Source of the DNA: Glutinoglossum americanum
Lineage: Eukaryota > Ascomycota > Geoglossomycetes > Geoglossales > Geoglossaceae
DNA length: 56,563 nt
Assembly: GCA_020080175.1 (NCBI GenBank)
Contig: JAGHQL010000177.1
Span: 1-56,563 of the forward strand
Direction of reading: 5' to 3'
Under the pieces are notes generated by a model. It worked only from the letters and a program-made list of their open reading frames with translations, was not told the origin of the DNA and did no database searches. Below are positions 34,722 through 46,294 of this stretch, piece by piece. The position numbers and the translations under genes were made by a program. Every line of letters begins with the position of its first letter. Positions within the stretch are counted from its first letter, which is position 1.

Positions 34722-35205
34722 TTTCGATTTTTCTGAAGAGTGACCGCGACTAATTTAGGATATGATATTTGTGAGCAAAAAATACCGTGACAACCTCAAT
34801 AACGACGTTGTTGACACTGTAGGACGAATGAGGTTGAGAGGTGGGAAGTGAAAGGTTGAAGATCGAGATCCGGAACAATCATTTGAAGTGGAAGGTTGAC
34901 GCAGTTGGCCGCACGTGATATCACAAATCCCTCTGAGCTATGGCATATCAAATTGAATTTTGCCTAGCTTAACGCCTCGTCTCTAGATAGCTTTGCTTTG
35001 ATTACGCATCAAGGACTTCATCTATATTGGGGAAAGCTGCGGTTTGTGCACTATAGACCCAGAATGTCGGGCATGTGATGACGCGAAGCGCGTCGAGTAG
35101 TGTGCCTTGACGCGTCTCCCATTAAGCATTTTGATTCGTACATGTAAACAACCCGCAGTAACAAAAGAGATACTCTAGGTCGCGTGTAGAGCCAAGTCTA
35201 CAACA
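34722..35205. other. Divergent promoter region importin alpha / POT1
   Basis: 484 bases between divergent starts. It contains one ACGCGT box at 35110-35115, an ACGCGA half-match near 35081 and a CACGTG-like element near 34914. No gene is seen. Confidence 0.6.
35110..35115. promoter_or_regulatory. MluI cell-cycle box (ACGCGT) upstream of POT1
   Basis: Single perfect ACGCGT, 91 bases before the POT1 start. Weaker case than the Pol delta cluster because it is one copy. Confidence 0.35.
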
Positions 35206-37571
35206 ATGGCTACAGATTCAGTTCCTCCTAGAGGGTTCACCGCGCTCGACGCTGCCAACACGATATTAAACAAAGACCTCAATGTTATAGGGGTTGTGAC
35301 CGACTTCCTCCCGCCAGGTAGTACGAGGGGCAAAGGTATGTTTTCATTACTCCACCTACTCGGTCATGCTCCCTATTTATTCCAGCAAACCTAATAGCAT
35401 TCAACCAGATTGCCAATGCACCTTCACTTTATGTGACCTCTCTTCCAGCACTGGCCAGTTGGTCAAGTTCTTCAGGAAGACTATAGGGGAGCTACCACAA
35501 ATCCGCGGGAATGGTGATGTAGTAATCCTCCGCCAAGTGCAGGTATGTTACACACCCTAGGCGTACCATATACAGTTGTGCAGTTCACTTAGCCTTGTTA
35601 GATAAAACCGTGGAATGGATTACGTACATTGTTATCAAATCACTCCTCTACGTGGGCTGTTATAAACGGTCATTCTGTCCCGGCAAAGCCTCCACCGCCG
35701 GGCAACGCATTATCGCGAATTCCCAAAATAGGTACCATCCCTCATCTAGATGCTCCAGAGGTTATTTACAGCATAACGCTGGCCAATGCCTTAATCCACC
35801 ATCGGGAAAAAGAGGCAATTGTCCCAAATTTGTCCCAAAGTATTCCTCCTATCTATCAACCAACTCCAAAAAGCGACGGCTCAACATTGCAACAATCAAA
35901 GGCACTTGGGAGTCACAAGTTCTCCCTCATCAAAGACGTTCAAAACTCCAAGTTCTATGACGTAGTTGGGCAAGTGGTGAAGACGTTCCCAAGTAACGGT
36001 GGGGGATTCGAAGTTTACGTGAGCGACTATACACCGAATGAGAATCTGTTTAATTACGAGTGGAGCCCGCCACCCTCTTCGGATGATTATGGTGGGCCAG
36101 GCGACGAATATGGGTATGTTGGGCGGAGAACAAATCAATCCTGGCCTGGACCTTACGGAAAGCTGACCCTTCGGGTGACTTTATGGCCACCGCATTCTAC
36201 ATTTGCTCAGAGCACTATCAACGAAGGGGACTATATAGAACTTGCAAACATTCGTATCAAATTCGACCAGCGTGCTCAGCTAGAGGGCGTAATACACGGA
36301 GACAGACGATACCCGGATAGAATCTGTGTGCAGCTGCTAGATAAGAAAGATAGGCGCTGTTTAGAGGTCCTCAGACGGAAGCGAGCTTACGGTAAAAAGT
36401 TTGAGAAACAGAAGGGCGATTTCCTAGCGGAAGTAGGGAAACCCCTAAAAAGGCAAAATGAAGATGACAGCGAGGGAAGTGACACAGCCAGGAAGAGGAA
36501 GAGAAAAAGACGGAACGAGGAGAGGAAGGCGGCTCAGAACGCAGAAGAAAATCAAGCCCCTCGAAGGAATCAGACTAAGGAGGCAAGGGATTTAGCCCGA
36601 AGGGGACGCAAAGAGGAAGTTAAAAATGAGAGAGAGAACGAAATTGCCGCTACGAGTCTAAGGTCTGAGGTCAACAAACGCGGTAAGCTAGATTATGCAC
36701 CGGTAGGCCCGGCACCTTGGGCTATATTGACACCTCATCTAGTGCTTTGTGCTCATGCAGCCACACCTATAACACCAGTCTCACAGATAATAGCTGGAAC
36801 GGGCCGCACTACCACCACAGGCACCAACATTACTTTGGATCTACCATTTCAGAATGTGTGCTGCCGTGCAAAAGTTCGCGTTATTGACTTTTTTCCACCT
36901 AATATTGAGGATTTCGCTGTCCCTTGCGACGAATTTGAGGATCTTTCGGATAATAGCGACGAAGAGAGTGATCGAGATGATGGGCAACGCCGGCAAATTA
37001 AGGGTGGATTGAGAAGAGTGGATACATGGGAGTGGATTTTCTGTCTCTTAGTAGAGGATGCAACTTCCAAGAACAAAACCGGCTCCGGGGAGAAGCGAGA
37101 AACCATGAAGGTGATTGTTGCCGATAGAGATGCTGAGTGTTTGCTTAAAATGGATGCTAAAGAGTAAGCCTTTTTACTATCACTTCGTTTCGGTCTAATC
37201 ACTCACCACCACACAGTTTAAGAAAGAACCCAGATACCTTGAACTTACTAAGGGAGAAGCTCTTTATTTTATGGGGTGACCTGCAGGAACGCAAATCGAA
37301 CCCTACAGGTTCAGCTCTCCGGGAGTTAGATCCGAATAATGATATAAGGCCTGTCAGCGATACTGCCGCTAAAGACGACGGAAGTGTGGTTAGAGCGGGT
37401 CTCACGCAGTCATCTGCAAAGGTTTTCGAGTGCTGCATTAAGGAGTATGGTGTTCTAGATAAGAAGCGACGGCAGAAAGGCGACGCTACTCGAGGTGGAG
37501 ACGCTGATTACTCTGAAGAAATGTGGTTACGGAGGTTCCGGATGTTTGGAACTACTATCAACGCCCCATAA
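35206..37571 (+). CDS. POT1: Protection of telomeres protein POT1
   Basis: Binds the single-stranded telomeric G-rich overhang within shelterin, blocking end resection and controlling telomerase. Exons 35206-35335, 35409-35542, 35602-37163 and 37217-37571 give 726 residues with all phases agreeing. The first OB fold (Telo_bind) spans residues 1 to about 140: LNVIGVVTDFLPP, DCQCTFTLCDLSS, GDVVILRQVQIKPWNG, then a serine-containing strand and WAVINGHSVP. A second OB fold (about 190-350) includes FYDVVGQVVKTFP, FEVYVSDYTPNENL, LTLRVTLWPPH and GDYIELANIRIKFD. A basic Lys/Arg-rich linker follows (KRKRKRRNEERK). The C-terminal part from about 430 is the usual partner-binding region and ends in MFGTTINAP. 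Exons 1 and 2 are short and were joined using frame and OB-fold order. Confidence 0.93.
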
Positions 37572-38204
37572 GGTCGACCCCGCCGGCGTCTACAGGATGG
37601 TATAGATGTTGTGATATACATTTAGAAATTTACCTACAGAAAATTAATTAATTCTTAGTCACAAGGGTTTCGTCGAATTTATGCTCAAGAGTTTTAGAAT
37701 TTGCAATTTCAAATACCTTATACCTAACGTTCACCATCTATATCGTCTTTCTCCAGTGTCCACGACCTGGTTGCTTTCCTGCAAGTATCTGAAGTCATAT
37801 TTACCTTAGCTTTCCTAGCCCACCCCTACTTGCTGCCACTTTGACATACATGCACTCTCCGCGCCTGCTGCCAGGTCTATTTAGGGTCTCACTCGATCTG
37901 CCGGAATATGCATATGCTAGAACTTGGCTTATGTTTTGGTGGGTACATCGGCGATCGGTACTATCTCCGCTATTCAAAATTTTTTATTTTTACATTTCAC
38001 AATGCAAACTTATCGTAATGTTTTGCCCCTAACCCCCTAGCTCTATCGAAGGCTGCGCTAGAGCGTTCTGGTCAAGCTTAGCGATGAGCCGCAATTCCCT
38101 AAGAGAACACCTTGCACAACCCCATTCATTCCCTTCATTAGCACTCCTCTCAGTCCTACTCTAATCATTATCTATCTTTCTGGCTTGGATCAGTCCTCGG
38201 CACA
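37572..38204. other. Intergenic between POT1 and Irc22
   Basis: 633 bases, tandem orientation, AT-rich in the first half. No gene was recognised. Confidence 0.55.
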
Positions 38205-39165
38205 ATGGGTCTTTTTAGGTTATCGACACTGGCGCTCTTCTCTCTACAGGCCATTAACTCTCTGGCGGCGGCTGTAAGTTTTTTTTTTTTTTTTCCATCA
38301 AGACCTTTTCCCTCCCCCCATCACTAACATTACCTACGCATTGCCTAGGCCAAAGACCCTGGGCCAGGCTCCAGATCTACCCTGAAAGTCTCCGCCGAGG
38401 CGACGTTCCCAGATTTCGAGATTTTTGGAGTTAAGCTTATTAACGGCCACGCAACTCGATCATTGCTCACATACACCAACGGTGAAGACAAGCCCTTAAC
38501 TGTCAACCTAATTGGTGGCTCCCTCTGGAACATCGATACCGACCCAGAGAGCATTGGTATTATTCGAAATCTCTCTACAACGAAGTATAATGTTGTTATC
38601 CCACCAGGAGAGAAGCAACAACTGGCGTATTCTTTCGCGACGGAACTGCATCCGCAGGACCTGAGACTTAAGCTCGACACTATAATCAGCGATTCGGAGG
38701 GCACTTATTATACGATGACAGCTTTCAATGAAACTGTCACGGTAGTGGAACCCGAGACAAGCATTTTTGATCCTCAAATGTGAGGCTTCCCCTAGATCGT
38801 GTCACCCTACGTCTCGCATTAGTTAACGTTCTTATAGTATCTTCCTCTACATCTTCCTTCTTGCCGCCTTTGCTGGTACCGCCTATTTTATCTACACCAC
38901 CTGGCTTGCCTCCCTTTTCCCGCAACAGCGTCGTGGAAAGGGCGGCGAGCGCGCCAAGCCTTCGCGCGGCGCCAAGAAGACTGATCCTGCTGGCCAAGTC
39001 GCTGTACCGGCTGAAGGTGCAGGCGCTGATGGAGCAGCGGTCACTACTGGCGCAAAGACGACCTATGATGAGAGCTGGATCCCGGAACTTCACATGAAGA
39101 AGCCAGTTGCAAAGAAGGTCGGGGGTGGAGCAACGATTAAGACTAAGAGTCGGGGCAAGGAGTAA
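38205..39165 (+). CDS. Irc22 / translocon-associated protein alpha (TRAP-alpha) family
   Basis: ER membrane protein of the fungal Irc22/TRAP-alpha family, associated with the Sec61 translocon. Exons 38205-38273, 38349-38779 and 38838-39165 give 275 residues. The first exon encodes a signal peptide (GLFRLSTLALFSLQAINSL). The luminal domain has the family pattern KVSAEATFPDFEIFGVKLING, LIGGSLW and YNVVIPPGEKQQLAYSFATEL. One membrane helix (IFLYIFLLAAFAGTAYFIY, about 168-190) leads to a cytosolic, basic, glycine/alanine-rich tail ending in KSRGKE. The first intron (38274-38348) begins GTAAGT and is followed by a T run. Confidence 0.92.
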
Positions 39166-39520
39166 GTGTCCTGGCAACATATGGAAGTAGGGGTGTATGT
39201 GTTCCCCAGAGAAAGAGAATCGGCTGAGTGCAGGGTGGGGGCGTGGTTTGCTGGGTATAAGTGGGAGCCGATACTGATGAGTGGAGGACTGCGGGTAAAA
39301 AGCATAGTCCGCCATTCCTGTCTCATGTTGTCGCGGGGATTATCCTGCAAACTGCGAAAAAAAGAGTATCAGGTTAAAAATAGTTCATGTATGAAAATAA
39401 TCATCACTCTTATTTCACACTATTCGCTGTAGAACTCCATATTAAACCAAGATTCGATAACAGATTCCCAATTGGGAGCTCCCTATAGTTCCTATGGATT
39501 CTGGTCAGCTATAATATTCA
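39166..39520. other. Convergent intergenic region Irc22 / aprataxin
   Basis: 355 bases between two stops, holding both 3' UTRs. No gene is seen. Confidence 0.6.
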
Positions 39521-40458
39521 TTACTCTGATTTCCATTCTTTAAACTCCTCATCCAAATGCTCCTTCAGCTTTTGAAATCTATTCCCAAAGTCTCTCCCAC
39601 ACCTCCAACACTTCAGGTTTCTTCCAAGGTACCCCTCTCCCCCTGGGTGTCGTCTCGGATCTCCCTTCTCTAATGGTAAATCCTCCACAGGCACCAGAAA
39701 CGGCGTCGAAAAGCTGTTGTAGTGTTTCCGGTCTTTGAGGTATGGGCTTACTCGGTCGACGCTGAGAACGTGGATGTGGAGATGGTTCATAGATGGACTT
39801 GCGTGCACACCAGACATGACGTCCTTCTCCCAGTCACGGCCGCGCGGGAGTTCGTCAGGAGGGGGGTCGGCCTCCATAGCCTCTTCACGGGTCTCGTCGA
39901 GAGCGGACTCGCGTCCATATAGACGACGGAGCTCCTTCGCGACTAAGGTTTTAACCTTAGTGACTTCGGATAGGACATCGGCGCGGAAAACAGGGTCCTC
40001 AAAAGCATCATATGGGTGGAGAAGGGACTTGGTAGGATCGCGGGGAAGGATGAGGATGTGGACTGAAGATTTTGGGTAACGGTCGTTAATGACGACGAAT
40101 TTTGGGGTATGGTAGATAACGGTGGAAGGGGAGTAGGAGTCGGGTTCGGCGATGTAGAGGCCGAGTCCATCACGGCGATCGGATAGCCAACGTAGTGCTC
40201 CTGTGGAGGGGGCCTTGGCTTTGGTGGGCTCAGCAGGGCTGCGACTCATTAGTGCGGTGACTGTGAGGATATTAGTTGGTCGTGGAGGAATGGTGGTAGG
40301 GGTTGTGGTGAGATACAGGCATTCCGTTTTTTTGGTGGCGGACTGTCCGGCTTTATACTAGAGCTGGGCGGGGCGGCTGTCCCCTGGATTTCGTCTTGGT
40401 CGATTGCATCTAGTGAGTTTTCTCTATCGTGAAGCTCCTCACGCGTACTAGAATTCAT
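39521..40458 (-). CDS. HNT3: Aprataxin (HIT-type DNA adenylate hydrolase with zinc finger)
   Basis: DNA repair enzyme that removes AMP from abortive ligation intermediates at DNA 5' ends. Exons on the minus strand: 40458-40317 and 40260-39521. The join gives KKRNAFTALMSRSP, the usual fungal aprataxin lead-in, and 293 residues in total. The HIT domain includes VIYHTPKFVVINDRYPKSSVH, LILPRD and the active-site motif HLHIHVLS (His207, His209, His211; the middle one is the nucleophile). A C-terminal zinc finger (CWRCGRDF, then a histidine in KLKEHLDEEF) contacts DNA. The residues expected for catalysis are present. The gene is divergent from the DEVH helicase; the intron is 56 bases. Confidence 0.95.
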
Positions 40459-40712
40459 TATATAAGTTTGTTGTTAACGCAAGTGCTTGTACGCTGTGTC
40501 GTTGATGTCTGTATCACAGTTCAATTCGCGAAGTTCGTGCATAAGCGAGAAGAGCCTCAAAGCTTGATCCAACTCAGCCCTAAACCAAAAAATTCCGGGT
40601 GACTGGAGGCGAAGAATGTGATTCCTTAACTCGTTCTTGGGCAGTGCACAAAACGCAACCTCCATGGATTATTGGTTAACTTCGGAGGTTGGAGATAAAA
40701 GATATCGACAAG

Positions 40713-43700
40713 ATGGTCAAGAAAGGCTCGTCATCGGGAAGCGGGAAGAAGCCGTCTGCCACCCCGCATGTTCCCGACGCCGATAGCAGTTACATTGTTT
40801 TCACAAACTCCAAGGGCAAGTCTAAGGAGGGTTCTAGGGACAAGTCAAATGCATCTACCAAACCGGGGTTGGTCGACGCCACAAATGGCTCCGCCGGCGC
40901 TGCCAGCAATGCGGCCGCAGAATTACCCAAAAAGCCGGATACGAGAACTCTCATTGGAGGAGCCTCTTGGACCGGCAAGCTCCCAGTAAATCTACTATCG
41001 GAACATTGCCAAAAGCAAAAGTGGGAGAGGCCCGAGTATACTATGGTATGTTTCGTTTCTCAGCCCTTTGTCGAAGACATTACCTAACCGGTCCAGTAGA
41101 GAAGATCCTCTGAAGGTCACACTTCCACGGTGATCTTGAAATTCATCAACCCAAAGACCAAAGAAACCACCAGCCTTCCACCTCTCATGCTCCCACCAAC
41201 CCATATAGGCCTTTCGTTTCAGCAAACAGCGGTTGAAGCCCGCCATTTCGCGGCAACGTACGCTCTCTTCCGCGTCTGCAGCATGCGGAACATTCACATG
41301 ATGCTGCCGCCGAAATTTCGAGATCTGTGGAAAGGCGAATTCCAAGAGCTAAAAGAGCAGGATGTAAAAGAGGGAAGGGGGTGGATGTACGAGGCGGATC
41401 CGTTTACTGCGAGAAGGGAAAGAGACGACGCGAAAGCAATCATGGCGAGGAAGAGGGCAGAAACAGAGAAGCGAGAGGCGAACTTGGCGCAAGCTCCGGG
41501 CGGCTTGGGCGTTGTGATAGGACAGTCGAAACCCAACATCAATCAGAAAGGAAACGGAAATAATGTCCTAAGGGGGTGGACGAGAGTGCCAAAGATTGAG
41601 ATGGGGAAGAGAACGCGAGCGCAAATTGAAGGCTTAATCCGGGAAGGTGTTATCTGGAATCCGAATGGTATTCAGATGCCTCTGCAGGTGCAAAGTCGGG
41701 TCGTTGGTGAATTGTCAGAACTCGGCTTCCGTAGAAGCCATGTTGAAGAGGCTGTTTTGGAATGTAAAGATCGTGAAGAGACATTGGAATGGTTACTTAT
41801 ACATGTCCCAGAGGACGACTTACCGAACTGGAGTCTACCTGATGGTTATGTAGCCGGAATTAGCATGGTAAGTGGCAATCTTCGGAGAGAAGGCATCGTG
41901 AATCGACTTTCTCTCGCAGGGTATGCTAAGGAGCTATGCGAGACGACACTTGATGCCAATGCTGGGGACGAAGCAAGAGCAGCAGAAGCTTTGCAACAAA
42001 TTTTGCTGCTTGGGGAGCAGAAGGAGCCGGATCCAGAGGCGGTCAGCGCGTCCGCACAAGGTATCTGGGAAGAGGAACGGGCAACCCTGGAAGCCATCTA
42101 CGACGATAGATACACGCCCCTCACACCGGATGCCTATGAGATACAACTGGATGTGCGAGATATGCCGCAGAAGATCAGGCTGCAAGTCCGGAAACCTTGC
42201 ACCCAGTTCTATCCGCGGACGGTCCCCTCCTTGTCTCTCATTTCTGAACCTCAACTTCCAGCGTACATACGTCTGAGCTGCATTAGAAAGTCAGTCGAGC
42301 ATGCGGAAACGAATCTGTTAGGAGAGCAAATGGTTTTCTCGATCGTTGACTGGCTTGAATTGCAGCTTGTTAATATAATTGAACGGCCCGGCAGACTACG
42401 AGATGTATCCTCTGCTACGTCTACAGCAAGCGAACTCCGACCGCGGGACAACACTTGGCGAGGAAAACAAGGCAAGGGGAAATACACCAGGCCTATCGAC
42501 CGGCGCCCATCAACGGATTTGAGCCTAGCTATTCTGGTCAACTGGGAGGCTAGACAAAGTACACCCGCGCAGGAAAAGATGCTCGCTGGCCGCCGCTCTC
42601 TGCCAGCTTGGGCTATGAGAGGCGATATTATTCAGACAGTGAATAAGCATCAAGTCACAATAATTTCAGGGGAAACCGGATCCGGCAAGTCAACGCAATC
42701 CGTACAGTTTATCCTAGACGATATGATCCAGCGCAAAATTGGCGGCTCGGCAAACATCATTTGCACTCAACCACGGCGAATATCTGCTTTGGGACTAGCA
42801 GACAGGGTCAGTGATGAACGGTGCCAAAGAGTCGGCACGGAGGTGGGGTACGCAATCCGAGGCGAATCAAGACAAACACCGGGCACGACAAGGATTACGT
42901 TCGTTACTACGGGCGTTCTGCTTCGGCGTTTGCAGACTTCAGGCGGGAGCAGCGATGATGTGCTTGCTGCACTGACGGATGTGAGCCATATCGTCGTTGA
43001 TGAAGTTCATGAGCGAAGCCTAGATACGGACTTTCTGCTTGTACTTCTGAGGGATGTTCTGAAGAGACGGAAGGATCTGAAGGTCGTGCTCATGAGTGCG
43101 ACTCTAGATGCTAAGGTCTTTGAGGACTACTTTGGTGGAAACAGCAGGGTTGGGTTAGTCAACATTGAAGGACGGACATTCCCAGTGCAAGACCTCTATT
43201 TAGATGACATTATTCGCCAGCTTGGCCCCAGTCAGGGGAAAGGACATGGAGAGGAGTATTCGGAAGAGAATATTGGCATGGCGGTACAGAGCATCGGACA
43301 ACGGATTAACTACGATCTCATTGCAAACACAGTCAAGTTGATTGATACTGGGCTTGGTAGCCAGGAAGGAGGAATCCTTATTTTTCTTCCTGGAACCATG
43401 GAAATCAGCAAGACTCTCGACACGATCCGAGCCATTCCAAATATCCATGCCCTCCCACTTCATGCTTCATTGCAGTCAGCCGAACAACGACGTGTTTTCC
43501 CTCCAGCACCGAAGGGCAAGCGCAAAGTCATTGCAGCGACGAACGTTGCTGAGACCTCCATCACCATCGAAGACATTGTTGCTGTCATTGACACAGGCCG
43601 TGTCAAAGAAACAAGTTTTGATCCTCAGAACAATATGGTTAAACTTGAAGAGGTCTGGGCATCTCGGGCTGCTTGCAAACAGCGCCGGGGTAGAGCCGGC

Positions 43701-45047
43701 CGTGTGAGAGCTGGAAAATGCTATAAGCTCTATACGAGTAATGCGGAGATGAGTAAGATGGTGGAGCGTCCGGAACCAGAGATTAGACGTGTGCCACTCG
43801 AACAGCTGTGTTTGTCCGTCAAAGCGATGGGTGTCAAAGATGTGCCTAGTTTCTTAGCTAGCGCACTCACCCCTCCAGCAAGTACAGCCGTTGAGGGTGC
43901 CATGGAATTGTTGGGAAGAATAGGGGCACTAGATGGAGAAGAGTTAACGGCACTTGGGAGACATTTGGCTATGATTCCTGCTGACCTTAGATGCGGAAAA
44001 CTTATGGTCTACGGAGCGACATTTGGCTGCCTAGAGGCCTGCCTTACAATTGCAGCAATCTTAACGGTGAAAAGTCCGTTTGTATCTCCTATGAGTAAAC
44101 GGGATGAGTCTAAAGCCGCGAGATCTTCTTTCACCAGAGGGCATGGCGACCTCCTAGCCGACCTCCACGCCTACGAAGAATGGTCCTCCCTTCGACAAAA
44201 CTCCTCGCAGAGAGATATCCGGAACTGGTGCGATCAGAAATACCTCTCCCACCAAACACTCATTGACATCTCCTCTAACCGCTCCCAATACCTCTCCTCC
44301 CTCAAAGACATCGGTTTCCTAACCTTCACTTATCACACCTCCGACCCGTCCTCCCAAGGCTCCTACAACACCCACAACTCCAACGAAGCCCTCCTTCGTG
44401 CCCTAATCGCTGGAGCCTTCAATCCCCAAACCGCGCGCATTGAGTTTCCCGAGAAGAAGTTCGCCCCAAGCGTTTCTGGAGCCGTAGAGCTTGATCCGGA
44501 AGCGAGGACAATCAAGTACTTTAACCGGGAGAATGGGAGGGTATTTGTGCATCCCAGCTCTACTATTTTTGACGCGCAGGGGTTTCCGGGACAGGCGGCG
44601 TTTGTGAGTTACTTCGGAAAGATGGCGACGAGTAAGGTGTTTATTAGGGATTTGACTCGTGAGTATTTCCCAGGTGCCCTTGTGGTTTGGGTCCAACTAA
44701 TTTGTCGCAAAGCGTTTAACGCATATACACTCCTCCTCTTCTCCGGCCCTATCTCCCTAGATACTCTTGGGCGCGGTTTAGTTATCGACGGGTGGTTAAG
44801 AGTGAGCTGTTTTCTCTACTTCTCGTTCGGTAGCGTGCCTCTTAACACAAAAACACACTACTAACCGGTTCCCGCCCACAACTAGCTCCGCGGATGGGCC
44901 CGCATCGGCGTCCTAGTCTCCAGACTCCGCATGATGCTCGATGAGGTATTGGCGCGAAAGATCGACGACCCAGGCATCGACCTAGGCAACGACAGGGTCG
45001 TGGGAATCGTAAGAAAGCTGGTGGAACTTGATGGGTTGGATCAGTGA
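40713..45047 (+). CDS. DEVH-box RNA helicase (DHX57/DHX29-like)
   Basis: Large DExH-box ATP-dependent RNA helicase of the DHX57/DHX29/Ucp12 group. Exons 40713-41045, 41100-44658, 44713-44801 and 44886-45047 give 1380 residues. The N-terminus is disordered and basic (MVKKGSSSGSGKK). A UBA-like segment and an RWD domain (ERATLEAIYDDRY) precede the core. Helicase motifs: GETGSGKST (Walker A, about 635), TQPRRISA, DEVH (Walker B, about 745), SAT, ATNVAETSITIEDI and QRRGRAGRVRAG (about 972). HA2 and OB-type C-terminal segments follow (GRGLVIDGWLRLRGWARIGVLV). DEVH instead of DEAH is known for this subgroup. The last two introns were placed to restore DLTPFNAYTLLLF and GWLRLRGWAR. An upstream in-frame ATG at 40689 is possible, but the 40713 start is more typical. 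Confidence 0.95.
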
Positions 45048-46294
45048 AGGTGGTGGGGGGTATCTTACGCGTTTTATCTAAATAAAAACATTTAGCACCC
45101 GCCACTTGCCTCGTCGACCTTAACCGTGGTGATTATAGGTACAGTCTACCATTTAAAAAAAGTTAAGTTTGTTTTTGGGCTCCCGAATTTTCTTCCCCCC
45201 CCCCCCCTTTTTTTTTTCGGTATCGTCTACATAGAATTAGAAATTATACTATTACCTAGGAAATTAGTGTTTTTATTTGACTCCTCTAAGACCGGCTGCT
45301 TGTTGCTACCTGGCTCGTATCTCGTTATGTATGACGCAGGCAGGAAGGGCCTCCTCTGTCCTTGCCATTGAGGTCCCACCGTGAGGACCAATCATCACAA
45401 GCCCCAGAGACTAAAGACACCCTTTCCCCCCTTGGCCTTTCACGCCCGCTGGACGTGAGCAGCAGACGCAGGGCACCACCACCATTTCACAACAAATACG
45501 GACTTTTCTTACGAAGGGCTTTCAACGCGCTCCTTTCTTTCCCGAAGAATAAAAAGCACCTCATCTCGTCATTACGGGCGTCACTATCTAGAAAACTGTT
45601 TCAACCCCCCAGACCGGACATGAAAAATAAAATATGAAAAAACGCACTGGTGATGGTTGGACAGCTCGCACGACAGACGATAAGTACATTAAAAGATCGA
45701 GCTTGAGAAAGGGGGGGAGGAAGAAAAGGATATTGTCACGGTAACCATAACTGAAGCCACCAGAGAAGCCCGAGCGACTTCATGCTTCTCACTCCCTTCT
45801 GCACGATTTTCGGACACACTAAATCTCGGTTCTGCCTTTTTTACCTCTTCCCACAATTTTTTTCCGGGGCGACACAAAACCATAAAGAAATCATAACCGC
45901 CGCTCACTCATGCGAACCTCGAACCCATTTGACAACACAATTTGAAGCAGCATAGGAGGTGGCTCCTCGGGAAGGAAAAAGGAAAAAAAAATATAAAGGA
46001 ATGAAATTGGTATAACGCACCTACGCACAAATGAAAGGCACAGCCACAGCGGATCGACATGACGAGAAAGTTAATTGACATGATCTCGCTGTAGTGCTGT
46101 AATTAAAGATATACAAAAAGAGGCTTTTAGTGTTCCGGTGCTCACATTGAGGAAGCGCGAGACTCGTCAGTTTGATGTATACCGAGTCGGGCCAGTACAA
46201 CGTTCAGCTCTGTGAAACCTCAAAGCGTACCACTATCGCTTCGGAAGTCCCGAGCTAATGTGGAGACGTATCCCAAACATGCCAATGCTAAGTC
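45048..46294. other. Convergent intergenic region
   Basis: 1247 bases between the helicase and cyclin stops. It contains a C13 run joined to a T run near 45195-45217 and AT-rich stretches. Several short frames exist but none resembles a protein. No RNA gene was recognised. Confidence 0.55.

Noticed and set aside
45126-45637. Two short plus-strand frames in the gap after the helicase gene
   Set aside because: Composition follows homopolymers, with no domain-like pattern and no splice partners.
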